A program made the translations under genes and the position numbers. A DNA stretch of 64,000 bases, taken from positions 17,706,531 through 17,770,530 of the forward strand of contig NC_052515.1 of assembly GCF_014356525.2 (NCBI RefSeq), given 5' to 3'. This document shows positions 1 through 10,667 of this stretch, piece by piece. Origin of the DNA: Nilaparvata lugens (taxonomy: Eukaryota; Arthropoda; Insecta; Hemiptera; Delphacidae). The stretch's first letter is position 1, and each line of letters opens with the position of its first letter. The notes beneath the pieces are model-generated. The model saw only the letters and a program-made list of their open reading frames with translations. It was not told where the DNA came from and did not search any database.

Positions 1-1658
1 GGTCTATAGTTGGTAATTTTCCTTTTGTCTTGTGATTTGAATATTGGTTTTACTACAGTTGTTTTAAAAGAATCTGGAAAAATACCTTGTTCAAAACTTA
101 CATTAATAATGTGTTTGAGTGGAGAGGCAACAATACTTTTAACAGATTTTAAAACAGATACAGTAATGCCATCATGACCAGGCCCAGATGCACCTCTAAG
201 ACTCTCGATCGCCTCCACAACCTCAGTCTCTGATACATATTGAAAAGTAAAATAATCTTGCGGATTGTGGGGATTGTCTGGTTGCAAATCATCACCAGGC
301 TCACTAGGAATATTTTGTACCATTTTCTCTCCTATAGAGATGAAAAAATCGTTAAAAGCATTAGCACATATATTGGGATTATCCCTAGCACTATAGACAT
401 TACCATCAATTTCAATTTCTTCCAAACACTCCTTCCTTATTTTACAACCAGCTACCTCCCTAACTACATTCCAAGTCCGTTTTACATCATTTCCAGCCTC
501 CTCAATTTTTCTGCTATAATACAATCGTTTAGCTTCTCTAATAAGGACTGTCAATCTATTTCGATAACTTCTAAAATAATTTCTCAGATTTAAATTGAAT
601 GGTTCCTTTTTACATTTGTTAAATAGAGCTTGCTTTCTTCTAATAGAAAATACTAAACCTTGAGTAATCCATGGCTTGATTTTTTTAAACCTCGAACTAG
701 ATTTGGCTACATTTATAGTGGATTTTTCAATATAGCTTTGTAGAGTTGCTACAAAGTTATCAGTTGAAACATTAACATCCCTACTAGAAAATACAGACTG
801 CCAGCCCTCAGACTGGATAAGAGACAAAAGCCTATCATAATCGAGCCTGGTGGCAACAAGTGGCAACTGAGCAGCATTGTTAGTCAAGTCTATTTCACAA
901 CGAACCCTAAGAGAAGTAACATAGTGATCAGTAATACAAGTCTTCAATACCATGGGTTCAATGTGCTTATTAGTGTGAACATTACCGAAATAATGATCTA
1001 AACACGAAGGTGTTCCCTGAAATGGAACCCTTGTAAAACAATTCACATAAGATATAAGCCCATTTTCGTTCAATAAATTCAAATAAGATTCAGTGTGGAT
1101 GTTATTTCTATTATTCAAGATATCAATATTTATATCTCCTACAAATATAATATTTTTTCCTAAATTTAAATTCGAAAGCAGCTCAGCTAAAGAGTTAACA
1201 AAGTCCTGGCAATTATCATTAGGTGATCTGTAAGCACAAACAATAACCCACTCCTCCTCAAAAATTTTCAGCTCTATCACGAGACAACTAGCCCCAACTA
1301 TTGTGCATTCCCGCACATGAACATGATCATAATCTTTTTTCAAGTAAACTACTACACCCCCATTTCTATTTGTGTGATTCATTGAATAGTACTGATTAAA
1401 ACCAGGTATATCACACCCTATGGGCCTAACACCTTGGTGACCCGTCTCAGATAATACAATCATGTCTATAAATGGCAATACATTAGCAAATTCTAAACAG
1501 AACTCGTCTAAATTCTTCCCAATGAATCTGATATTACTATGAATTATATCAAAATTTACACTGGGTTGATTAGAAATAATATTGTAATAATCATTAGAGT
1601 TATTCAAACATAATGTCTCAACTTCATCGAATTCATCTAAATTTTCAAAAATGTCCAT
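1..1658 (-). CDS. LINE ORF2 protein, partial (AP endonuclease + start of reverse transcriptase)
   Basis: The ORF starts at ATG 1658 and has no stop codon through position 1 (552 codons), so the C-terminus lies outside the window. The N-terminal ~250 residues carry AP-endonuclease motifs: Asn42 in SNIR, Glu71 in LSETG, Tyr143 in CAYRSP, Asp175/Asn177 in VGDIN, Asp221 in CLDH, and Asp244/His245 in the TDH motif near the domain end. These residues nick target DNA in this family. Around residues 490-552 comes the region typical of RT onset (ASGPGHDG, then PIFKSQDK and NYRP). The start lies 44 bp downstream of the ORF1 stop on the same strand. All catalytic positions I can check are present, so the visible part could be functional. 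Confidence 0.85.
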   Translation of the reverse strand, partial: MDIFENLDEFDEVETLCLNNSNDYYNIISNQPSVNFDIIHSNIRFIGKNLDEFCLEFANVLPFIDMIVLSETGHQGVRPIGCDIPGFNQYYSMNHTNRNGGVVVYLKKDYDHVHVRECTIVGASCLVIELKIFEEEWVIVCAYRSPNDNCQDFVNSLAELLSNLNLGKNIIFVGDINIDILNNRNNIHTESYLNLLNENGLISYVNCFTRVPFQGTPSCLDHYFGNVHTNKHIEPMVLKTCITDHYVTSLRVRCEIDLTNNAAQLPLVATRLDYDRLLSLIQSEGWQSVFSSRDVNVSTDNFVATLQSYIEKSTINVAKSSSRFKKIKPWITQGLVFSIRRKQALFNKCKKEPFNLNLRNYFRSYRNRLTVLIREAKRLYYSRKIEEAGNDVKRTWNVVREVAGCKIRKECLEEIEIDGNVYSARDNPNICANAFNDFFISIGEKMVQNIPSEPGDDLQPDNPHNPQDYFTFQYVSETEVVEAIESLRGASGPGHDGITVSVLKSVKSIVASPLKHIINVSFEQGIFPDSFKTTVVKPIFKSQDKRKITNYR

Positions 1659-1702
1659 AATAAAATTATTTTACTGTTCATTGTTAAACAAGTCTTTAGT
1701 AC

Positions 1703-2776
1703 TTACATCTTAGAAAGGTCCACATCACTTTTAATATGTAAAACATTCTTACTGGTTTCGTCTTTTTTGACAAGAATATTACCATCACGTACCCACACAA
1801 AGCGATATCCTTTCTCCCGAGCGATTGTTCTGGTCGTATTTAGCAGTTCAAGCGTTGAAGGTATCAAATGTTCGTAAGCCATCACCCTTGTTTCAGGTAG
1901 AACAGCTGAAATGTTTTTCGCCGATATACCAGCCCCACTATTGTCCTGCGAAGATGCTAGACGAAAATGACCCATCCATGACATCTTATCTTGACGACGT
2001 ACGAATTTAATTACTATCGGTTTGATGCTGTCTTTCTTCTTACTGGGAAGGCGATGAGCAACACTTATGTCTCTAGCAGTTAACTCACTTCCAATCGTTT
2101 TTGAAAGCATATTAAAAACCTCATTGACACATTCGTTATTTGTTTCTGTTATTCCGGTAACCACAATATTATCTCTACGACTGTAAGATTGTAGGTCCGC
2201 AATATCTGTTTTCAGTTTTTCATTATCACTTTTCAATTTTTCATTGTCCTTTTTAATTTTTTCATTCTCCAGCTTGATGGATGTTAAATCATTTTTGAAA
2301 CTTTCAAATTCCTCCGAAATGAATTGAATCGATTTTTTAAACTCAGCGAAGTCAGTTTTGAAATCTGGCGGCAACTCCGATTGAATCAGCTGTTTAACAA
2401 CTTGGCCGATCGCTTGAAGGTCAGCCTGTGAGAGAGTAGTTGTAGGCCTACTACTAGTAGAAGTGAAGGTTGACGGAGCGGCGGCACTCTGTGTTGACAC
2501 CGCGACCCCCGCCTCAACCACAGTAGACAATGCCTTATCTGCACTGCTTATCTGCTTCACTGCTTCTGCTGCACTGCTTATCTGCTTCTGCTGTTTACCC
2601 GCTACTGCCACCGACTTACACACTATACATTTCCATTTACTTCTAGTGTCATTTGACATTTTACGAAAGTTTTTTACGTTAATAAGTTCACACACGAAAT
2701 GTAAATATTTTTTACAAACACAACAAAAAATAAGGTCCTGTTCCGGAACATCACTGTCACATTTTGAACACTGCAT
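1703..2776 (-). CDS. LINE ORF1 protein (PHD finger, coiled coil, L1-ORF1-like RNA-binding domain)
   Basis: A 357-residue protein, the nucleic-acid-binding chaperone of the LINE ribonucleoprotein. Residues 3-53 form a PHD-type C4HC3 zinc finger (Cys3, Cys6, Cys18, Cys21, His26, Cys29, Cys50, Cys53, with Trp48 two residues before the last Cys pair). A Ser/Thr/Ala-rich linker follows (about 55-135). A coiled coil rich in Lys/Glu/Leu/Asn heptads covers about 145-195. From about residue 198 an L1-ORF1-like RRM and C-terminal domain begins (SRRDNIVVTGI, VAHRLP, IVIKFVRRQDK). The start is the only ATG that includes the whole zinc finger. No frameshift or stop interrupts it. Function is inferred from family architecture. 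Confidence 0.85.
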   Translation of the reverse strand: MQCSKCDSDVPEQDLIFCCVCKKYLHFVCELINVKNFRKMSNDTRSKWKCIVCKSVAVAGKQQKQISSAAEAVKQISSADKALSTVVEAGVAVSTQSAAAPSTFTSTSSRPTTTLSQADLQAIGQVVKQLIQSELPPDFKTDFAEFKKSIQFISEEFESFKNDLTSIKLENEKIKKDNEKLKSDNEKLKTDIADLQSYSRRDNIVVTGITETNNECVNEVFNMLSKTIGSELTARDISVAHRLPSKKKDSIKPIVIKFVRRQDKMSWMGHFRLASSQDNSGAGISAKNISAVLPETRVMAYEHLIPSTLELLNTTRTIAREKGYRFVWVRDGNILVKKDETSKNVLHIKSDVDLSKM

Positions 2777-2839
2777 AATGATTTAAATTGATGAAAAACT
2801 GGTTAAACACGGAGCACAATCGATGTTACTCATTCAACT

Positions 2840-2890
2840 GCCAGAGGCGCAATTGATAGCACAATTGATTGCGCCAGAGGCGCAATTGAT
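2840..2890 (-). repeat. 33 bp tandem repeat in LINE 5' region
   Basis: The 18-mer GCCAGAGGCGCAATTGAT occurs at 2840-2857 and again at 2873-2890, a 33 bp period, about 65 bp upstream of ORF1. Tandem 5' UTR units are known from several non-LTR families, where they can carry promoter activity. That role is inference here. The 5' end of the element is placed at about 2890 because nothing LINE-like is seen beyond it. Confidence 0.6.
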
Positions 2891-2899
2891 TAACATAGA

Positions 2900-3349
2900 A
2901 TGTTAAGGGGCATGTCTAGGAAGGCTGTTCAAAAAGTGTAGTACTAGGTAAATTTAACTGATGAGATGGGGAGCGGAGTGAAAAAGCATGCTGGCCCACA
3001 AACATCGGTCTTCATAGCTCTACTCTCTCTCAATCGATGCGCTCTCTCACACATCAGTCTTCTCTTTCTAGAGAAAGAAGTTCATTACTTCAGTAGCACC
3101 ACTCACAATTGACACGCGCACTCACTCTCACATCAGTCTTCTCTTCCTAGAAAAGTCCATTATTATTATTATTATTATTATACACTGCATTGTCTACTCA
3201 TTCTGCGGCTGTTCTAACATGACTGATCTGCTTTTGAGTAGCCTGGCTATAGATTGTATTCTATTGCTTCAACAGTGTTATCAAAGAACACTTCGTTTGA
3301 CTAATTCTTCTAAATCGACATACAAGTTCATTAATATATGAGTGCACTA
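2900..3349. other. Unclassified, with a short direct duplication and an ATT run
   Basis: No gene is seen. A roughly 40 bp segment containing CATCAGTCTTCTCTT is repeated (about 3041-3090 and 3125-3165), each copy followed by TAGA and a TCATTA-like end. A short (ATT)n run sits at about 3162-3180. This may be the remnant of an old repeat. Confidence 0.4.
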
Positions 3350-4290
3350 TCTATATTTATAAAAGCGAAATGGCACTCACTGACTGACTTACTCACTCAC
3401 TCACTCGCAGAACTAAAAATCTACCGGACCAAAAACGTTCAAATTTGGTAGGTATGTTCAGTTGGCCCTTTAGAGGCGCACTAAGAAATCTTTTGGCGAT
3501 ATTTTAACTCTAAGGGTGGTTTTTAAGGGTTTAAAGTTCGACTTTTAGCATGTATATTCTTCTTATTCCAATATATTAAAATTATAATTGAAATTTCCAT
3601 ACCATATGTTAATATAGAACTATACCCACAGTTCTGTGGGTAGATGACACAAGCTGATTTGTAAACTTTTCAGGAGAGCAATTTGAAAGTTTGGCATAGC
3701 TGCAAAAATTATCCATCATATTTTTTCTTACCCATTTTACACTAATATAATCAGTTGATCATTGACTATTTGAATATAAAATATCAAGGAATAAAACATT
3801 TATTTAAATTAACTATTGAGGAGTTTTGCTAGTGATGTCAGAGATATCATGTTTTGCCATCTGCCAAATGTTTCAAATCACAATGTAACAGTATAGGAAA
3901 TATCTTAAAAATCGATTATTTAGAAATTTGAATATATTTTTCAACAATTAATTGATATTATTTACAAGTATTGATCAAGTTAAACAAACTTGAACTGTTT
4001 GCAAAGTTGTATGGGTTATGTAGTTCTCAATGGAGGTTATTGATTTTCAGATTTTATAATAGCCTACCAGTACATAAACTTATCAAATTTTGCCATCTTT
4101 TGATAATTGGATTATAATACAAACCGGTAGAAGAGTGTTGAGATATATGTACTTATCAATATTTGTCAACTTGGGGTTTGGAAGAAAATGCTCTATCAGG
4201 CTTGAGCAAGGCCTATATCTCAGCTATTTAAAGAGATACAACATATTTAGTTACTAGCAGGTAACCCGTGCTTCGCAAGGGTCTTTCTTA
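3350..4290 (+). mobile_element. Helitron-like non-autonomous element
   Basis: The left end reads TCTATATTTATAAAAGCGAA, followed by ACTCACTGACTGACT-type tetranucleotide repeats. The right end carries a short hairpin at about 4263-4282 (ACCCGTGC, loop TTC, then a GCAAGGGT-like arm with one mismatch), preceded by TTACTAGCAGGT. A TC start with a 3' subterminal hairpin and no terminal inverted repeat is the Helitron signature. No Rep/helicase ORF lies inside, so the copy is non-autonomous. The interior is A+T-rich and otherwise uninformative. Confidence 0.55.
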
Positions 4291-4877
4291 GAACTTGACG
4301 TAATGAAATCTAGAAGAATTCAAGATAGGCCTATGTACAGTGAGTCAGTCATTCTATCAGGGCTCGAATAATTTTGAAATTTTAATTAAATAAAACTGGA
4401 AGAATATAATTTCTTTATCTAAATAACAACACCTTCATTGAAAGACCTGCATGCGTTTTCATATTGCCGATACAGCATTGATGAAACTGTAGACGTTTAT
4501 TTAGCATTTGTCTCAAGAATTGTTCTAGCTGAAAATTTAACAATCCATGCCACGTGTAGGCCTAAACATTGCATCATCAATTTAGGAATGATTGTTTGTT
4601 TTCTAATTACAGTATAAGAAAAAAAAAGTAAAACTTGATCTCTCCAAAACTAAATTTTTCCCGGGTAGTATCATGTAAAGTTCTTGGGTTGAATTTGAAT
4701 TGCCATGCATGGCCCAACATGGATAATAAAGAATTCGATGAGAGAAGAATGAACCATGTCTCCAAAATAGCTGTACAAATAGAATATAGTACAGATTTCA
4801 TGTGATATTGAAATGAAATGGGAATAAATAATAATATGTATGTCAAACTACTGTATAAGCATATAGAATAATAGAGC
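4291..4877. other. No feature recognised
   Basis: A+T-rich sequence with no convincing coding region, repeat or RNA gene. A 112-codon open frame on the minus strand (4607-4945) has low-complexity composition and no recognisable domain. I treat it as chance. Confidence 0.3.
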
Positions 4878-5113
4878 ATATTATATGAATATAGTATATA
4901 ACATAAAACACAATAGCGCAGACAAGAAGACGGGCAATATCTCATTGAACAAAAACAATCAATTGTTTAGACAACCGAAAACCAGTTTTCCGGTTCTCCG
5001 GTGTGAGTGTGTGTACTCACAATCATAGTAGTTGGGACTGTGTTAGTGAGTTCGACCACACTTTTTCGAAAGGCTAGTAGGGAATTGAAGCTTTCTCGAT
5101 ATAGAGTTCTTTG

Positions 5114-5433
5114 CAGGTACTTTGTTCTAGCGTGTTTCGGACGCTATTTTCCAACCGATAATCATGAAAATGGTACCAAATTGTTCAGAAAGATTTGAAC
5201 ATCTGGCGCCGTACCGACAAATTTTGTTATCACTTATCATTTTTTTCCTATTGAACGTCAAACTTTGCCAAATTTTCTCCAAGTTCATCGAATTTTAAAG
5301 TCATTTTATAGTTGGAAAATTGGAATTTGGCGGTACGGCGCCAGATGTCCAAATCTTTCTGAACAATTTGGTACCATTTTCATGATTATCGGTTGGAAAA
5401 TAGTGTCCGAAACACGCTAGAACGAAGTGCCTG
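5114..5433. repeat. Long hairpin (103 bp arms) in repeat unit copy 1
   Basis: The left arm 5114-5216 and right arm 5331-5433 are reverse complements with only a few mismatches, separated by a ~114 bp A+T-rich loop. Each arm contains the GGTACCAAATTGTTCAGAAA core and a GGCGCC palindrome. Transcription through it would give a long double-stranded stem. Confidence 0.85.
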
Positions 5434-5466
5434 TTTCAGCCCTTTTTCCGAATTATAACATTGCTC

Positions 5467-5720
5467 TTAAGCTGCGTACACATACTCTTGCTTCCAACCC
5501 GCACCGAGCACGCTCCTCCCTCGTACCGCCCACGTACCACCATCGCACAGCAATCGCTCCGCCTCCGCTCTCTACTCGCACCGATCATGAACGTTACGGA
5601 AGATGGTAGATCTTCTCGCGTTCCCCGGTCGAACCATTGTTGCTCGCCGGTGGATCATCAATCGCTCTGCTGGAGTGACGTTCGGTCTTGGAGCGGAACG
5701 AAAGTCTGTACGCACCTTTA
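5467..5720. mobile_element. GC-rich MITE-like block, copy 1
   Basis: It begins TTAAGCTGCGTACACATA and ends GTCTGTACGCACCTTTA. The ends are imperfect inverted repeats (GCTGCGTACA against TGTACGCACC). The interior is unusually GC-rich against the A+T-rich surroundings. The small open frames over it overlap one another and show no domain. It is nested inside the larger duplicated unit. Confidence 0.5.
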
Positions 5721-5817
5721 GATTCTACATCGGACAGTGAAAGGGGTTGTTAGCAGTCTGGGCGGATGTTGGAAATCAAGTTGGACGAGTTGGATCAACT
5801 AGCGAGGTCCAATAATA

Positions 5818-7270
5818 AGGACCAACTATAGTGTTTCTAGTTGATTCTTAAAACGCTCGTCGCGAATACAAGTATTCACCAATATACCCTTCCAAAATCC
5901 CTTAGAACTTACAACGCCAGTTCTGGAAGCTCTCTGGATCTTATATGATATAACTGGAACCTTATTAATATAATTTCTTAATATACTTATTCTGGTATAT
6001 GAGATGAATATCATCAAAGGATGATAAATATTGAGTGCTCTGAATAAGATTAATATCACTCGATTCAATAATTTTAAGTGCTGCTAAATATTTGTTGATA
6101 TTAAAACAGCTCAAACTGTATATCACGAGATGAACTAGGATAAAATAAACTTCTACGATTTGTATGCTGACTAAAAACACAAATTATTCCCATAAAAAAG
6201 ATATGCATAAAATATTCGATATATCTATAATTCACTTAAATAATCTATTTCTAAAATCTGAATAATTATCACAGGCTTTGCTAATACTCCCAATAATGAG
6301 TTTCAATTCATAAATATATTATATTTAATACTGGTACTATACTTCCAATCAATATAAAATTCTGCAGATAAAAACCTGTTCGGTCTATAAGTTTGATATG
6401 ATGTACTTTGTTCAATTAACAAAATTATAATTAATAAATTAATATTCAAACATGAGATCTCAGGGATTTATATGAATTCGGGCTGTGCATGGAAGTAAGC
6501 TTCCTACATATATTAAATAAATTCATAAATGTTCTTATGGACTATGTGATATTGTTCAACACGTGGTGACTTTTTATTTTAATTCAAATTAATTGGAATA
6601 GCGCTTTTTTAATTAATTACCCCCACTGGACGTAGAAAAAACGAGCTCGTTGAATTATCACTCACTGAATTGAAGTTCTAGACGTTCTCGTGGATTGAAT
6701 TAATTATTTCCAATAATTAATTAGGTAGGCTCCTTTTCGTCACTGCTGGGCTAACGCGTGATCCAGATTTTATAAGTTTCTTTCGAATTAAAGCTATTTT
6801 TATGGGAATCTTTACAAATTACGAACTCCTTGACAGCACTGAGTTCACAGATAATTAACATTCAACACAAATACATTACATTTAAAAAAGGGTTTGGCTT
6901 AATAGTTCATTAAAAATTTTTAAAAGGAAGAAGAAAAAACCCTAAACTCATGTGCATCCTCTCGGGTCAGGATCTTAAGCCAGAAAAAGGAGGTTTTTAG
7001 AAAAATTTGCCTCTTCCAAGAATAATTCTGTAAGCTACTCTCTGATTGGCCTTCAATTTAATAGACTCAATACAATTGGTTGCCTTGGGAATCAGGGCTT
7101 CTCGGCTTTATAATAGAAAAAATTAAATAAAAAAGAATTCTTATACAAATGTATGGAGTGTTTATCTTAAATTGATTTCATAAATAAATCCTAACATGCG
7201 ATGTTACTATATTCAGTCTTTATATGAGTTTTGTATACTCTTGATTATCATGCTTTTTAGATTATAATAA
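5818..7270. other. Spacer between the two ~0.94 kb units, no gene recognised
   Basis: A+T-rich sequence with scattered stop codons in all frames. Around 6560-6760 there are several AATTAATTA-type stretches but no repeat structure I can define. No exon, RNA gene or transposon end is supported. Confidence 0.3.
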
Positions 7271-7506
7271 ATATTATATGAATATAGTATATAACATAAA
7301 ACACAATAGCGCAGACAAGAAGACGGGCAATATCTCATTGAACAAAAACAATCAATTGTTTAGACAACCGAAAACCAGTTTTCCGGTTCTCCGGTGTGAG
7401 TGTGTGTACTCACAATCATAGTAGTTGGGACTGTGTTAGTGAGTTCGACCACACTTTTTCGAAAGGCTAGTAGGGAATTGAAGCTTTCTCGATATAGAGT
7501 TCTTTG

Positions 7507-7826
7507 CAGGTACTTTGTTCTAGCGTGTTTCGGACGCTATTTTCCAACCGATAATCATGAAAATGGTACCAAATTGTTCAGAAAGATTTGAACATCTGGC
7601 GCCGTACCGACAAATTTTGTTATCACTTATCATTTTTTTCCTATTGAACGTCAAACTTTGCCAAATTTTCTCCAAGTTCATCGAATTTTAAAGTCATTTT
7701 ATAGTTGGAAAATTGGAATTTGGCGGTACGGCGCCAGATGTCCAAATCTTTCTGAACAATTTGGTACCATTTTCATGATTATCGGTTGGAAAATAGTGTC
7801 CGAAACACGCTAGAACGAAGTGCCTG
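7507..7826. repeat. Long hairpin (103 bp arms) in repeat unit copy 2
   Basis: Arms 7507-7609 and 7724-7826 mirror those of copy 1. Both copies keep the stem, including the GGCGCC and GGTACC palindromes. Confidence 0.85.
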
Positions 7827-7858
7827 TTTCAGCCCTTTTTCGAATTATAACATTGCTC

Positions 7859-8112
7859 TTAAGCTGCGTACACATACTCTTGCTTCCAACCCGCACCGAG
7901 CACGCTCCTCCCTCCTACCGCCCACCTACCACCATCGCACAGCAATCGCTCCGCCTCCGCTCTCTACTCGCACCGATCATGAACGTTACGGAAGATGGTA
8001 GATCTTCTCGCGTTCCCCGGTCGAACCATTGTTGCTCGCCGGTGGATCATCAATCGCTCTGCTGGAGTGACGTTCGGTCTTGGAGCGGAACGAAAGTCTG
8101 TACGCACCTTTA
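7859..8112. mobile_element. GC-rich MITE-like block, copy 2
   Basis: Same ends and length as 5467-5720, with TTAA at its left edge. It differs by a few bases. Confidence 0.5.
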
Positions 8113-8207
8113 GATTCTACATCGGACAGTGAAAGGGGTTGTTAGCAGTCTGGGCGGATGTTGGAAATCAAGTTGGACGAGTTGGATCAACTAGCGAGGT
8201 CCAATAA

Positions 8208-8879
8208 GAAAGTACAACATTGGACAAGTCTGTTTCCCATCGACTGTAGTTGGAGAACAAATCGGAGCGTGAGTGGTGAAACGATCCGACTAGTAGTCAA
8301 ACTAAGAGTACAACAAATTGAATAGTGAATATATCTCAATTGTAGCCAAATTAAATCTATATTGTCTAAATAAATATTAATATCGTAGATATAATGAAAA
8401 TAAGAATATCGTAGATATTAATATAAATTAATATCGTAGATCATTTCAAATCATTATTTATCGAGAAACTTGAGTTATTATTTATTTATCAAATTATATA
8501 CAAATACTTGACATGGGGAGAGTAGTTCTAAACTATTTGAGAAACTTCACTGATCGGGATGCTGGAGTTTCGGTGGAGGTTTTTAATCATAAATCTCCAT
8601 ATTTATAAGTGATATATTAGGCCTATACAGTAGTTTAATATAAGTTTCTCCCCTGAGTTTAATAATGCTTGGAATGGAAATAACATAAAGTCAAATGTGT
8701 ATTGACGTAATCTGACACTAAAATTTAGTTCAAACATCCGCATGACTCAAACAATATTCTTCAACCAATCATACATATTCAAATTGGGATAATTGTTCTA
8801 GGCTATTGCATGAGATGGTATGAATTCTCTGAAGTTAAAATCAATAGTTTCCAATTATCAGTAGAAAAATGTGCTAGCT
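8208..8879. other. No feature recognised
   Basis: A+T-rich; a short motif (TAATATCGTAGAT) is repeated at about 8375-8440. Nothing coding is seen. Confidence 0.3.
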
Positions 8880-9260
8880 AGCCGTAATAGGATCAATCAC
8901 GCCTTTGTGACAGGCCGATAGTGCAGCGGTTGTGGGACAATGAATAAGTTAGTGATACGATGGACAAAACTATAGGCACGAACTAGGCGACCTACTGATC
9001 ATCGGAGAATTATTATTAGTGATATGCTTTGCTGGCCGGCCCCCGTGGAATAGGAGGGGATAGTTGATGGGGTCCCAAAAGTCAGAACGTATGCAACATT
9101 GACTGGCACGCCAGCAAGATTCATTAGGAACGGTGTCTGGAGGCAGCAACTGCGATAGGAGACAGTTGCCACAGCACTGGAAGCCAGTTGCCGATTCGTG
9201 GAACGCTGATGAAATGTTAATGAGAGGTGTCACGGTGTGTAATAGTTGATAGTTGTTGGT
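8880..9260. other. GC-richer unclassified block
   Basis: Base composition rises well above that of the flanks, and the block ends in a G run (9265-9273). Minus-strand frames stay open for about 70-90 codons but match no family I recognise. It could be an old transposon fragment or an exon. I see no confident splice sites or start codon context. Confidence 0.3.
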
Positions 9261-9363
9261 GAGGGGGGGGAATGTAACATTTCAATGTGGGGGAAGTATA
9301 TCGGTTTATATTGTATGTGTCATAAATGTCATACATAGAAAAATATGGACACTATTACATCCT

Positions 9364-9430
9364 ATTATATTAAGCGAGCAATTTCTATAGTATGTTTATA
9401 TTTTTCTATCTGGTTATTTTTATATATCCT
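9364..9430 (+). repeat. 5' fragment of the 10.7 kb dispersed repeat family
   Basis: TTAAGCGAGCAATTTCT followed by a TATTTTT and CTGGTTATTT pattern matches the start of the units at 10668 and 11607. Only the first ~65 bp are recognisable. Confidence 0.5.
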
Positions 9431-9689
9431 ATTATACCAGTAATTCTGTGAACAGTAGACCTCGCGCTGTTATAAACCGCAGCCTCCTCTTTTACTGTTC
9501 ATCAGAGTAAATCCTGACTGTATGTCGTGTCGGCGTGATATCGGTGTGAAAACGGCTAATGGCTGTTGGGGTTGGTGTATCAAAAATGCTAACATCGAAA
9601 GCTAATCTCCTTCAAGACATACTGTCAACAGGACAGCCCGAGTTCAAAGCAGAAAAAGTTCGAGAGACAATACTATGTTATTTTAGTTA

Positions 9690-10350
9690 TCAATTGCATG
9701 CGTTATTGCATGCAATCAATAGTCCATTTATTTATTTATTTATTCACAATGGAGACAACGGGTTTCCCCAAATATGTCTCCTTAATAATAAAAATTGTAC
9801 AGATACAAATGAAAGAAGAAAATAATGAAAAAATAATATGAACTTATGCAGTAATAAATAATACAAAAAACAAAAATACCATCTAATTTAAAAATGAAAA
9901 ATACAAAGATTTCAAATACTTATTAAAAATGTAAAAATAAAACAAATTGAGAATCAAAATTCCAAAACTTGAAAAAAAAATTGAAGAATATAATAACAAA
10001 TAATGAACAAAAATTTTATCAATAGAATAAATAACATTTATAACTGAACGACGTCCCAAACCATATTATGCACATCCACACTGATACACCAACTATTTAT
10101 TTGATCAGATCATGCTTAAACAAGATTTAATTATCATATATCGCTTTCCGGAAATTTAGCGCGAGAAAACCAGAAGACATCTAGGCGCCCAGACAAGCTT
10201 TTATAAGTTCTTTGCATCCTATTTAATAGTGCATAAAAATTGCATTCAATGAGGCATGCAATTTATAGTCTACACAGCTGCTGATTTTTTACCAAGTTAC
10301 ATTGAGATATTGAATTGCATGCGTCATGGCATGCGTTTTTTAATCCACTT
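9690..10350. repeat. GCATGC-containing direct repeats, with a LINE-like tail inside
   Basis: ATTGCATGCGT followed within a few bases by GCATGC recurs at about 9691-9720 and 10313-10340, with a weaker copy at about 10230-10255. Each is followed by an AGTCCA/AGTCTAC/ATCCAC variant. At 9727-9745 there is an (ATTT)n run next to a sequence that, read on the minus strand, looks like a non-LTR 3' UTR ending in (AATA)n. The stretch in between has no ORF. An insertion flanked by long imperfect target duplications is one explanation. Confidence 0.4.
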
Positions 10351-10667
10351 GACAGCTGATTTATGATGAATAATTCTATAGTCTGATTTTTACTCTAATA
10401 TTGGCGTATGAAGGAGGCTCCTTTTCCTTTTATATTATCCTTGAAATGCAAAATTTCCAAAAACCTTGTATATACGTCGACGCGCAATTTAAAAAGGAAC
10501 ATACCTGTCAAATTTAATAAAAATCTATTACCGCGTTTCGCCGTAAATGCGCAACATAAGAACATATAAACATTTATACATTTAAACATTTAAACATACA
10601 AACATTTAAACATTAAGAGAAATGCCAAACCGTCGACTTGAATCTTATACCTCACTTCGCTCGGTCA

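Larger units (their letters stand above)
1..2890 (-). mobile_element. LINE (Jockey/CR1-like), 5' half, apparently intact
   Basis: A non-LTR retrotransposon on the minus strand, cut off by the left window edge. From its 5' end it has a short 5' UTR with a 33 bp tandem repeat (2840-2890), ORF1 (2776-1703), a 44 bp spacer, and ORF2 (from 1658), which encodes an AP-type endonuclease and the start of the reverse transcriptase. Both ORFs are undisturbed as far as they can be read, unlike every other LINE in this window, so this copy is probably young. Assignment to the Jockey/CR1 group rests on the PHD-finger ORF1 plus AP-endonuclease ORF2 layout. The exact clade is not determined. Confidence 0.85.
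4878..5817. repeat. ~0.94 kb repeat unit, copy 1
   Basis: This segment recurs almost unchanged at 7271-8207, about 2.4 kb away in direct orientation. It contains a long hairpin (5114-5433) and a GC-rich block with MITE-like ends (5467-5720). Homology starts at ATATTATATGAATATAG and ends at GAGGTCCAATAA. The sequence on either side is unrelated between copies, so this is a mobile or duplicated unit, not part of a larger duplication. No transposase is encoded. Confidence 0.8.
7271..8207. repeat. ~0.94 kb repeat unit, copy 2
   Basis: Direct repeat of 4878-5817 with only a handful of substitutions and small indels; for example, one C is missing from the run before CGAATTATAACATTG. It carries the same hairpin (7507-7826) and GC-rich block (7859-8112). 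The near identity implies recent duplication or transposition. Confidence 0.8.

Noticed and set aside
1825..2786. Plus-strand ORFs over the LINE
   Set aside because: Antisense shadows of ORF1.
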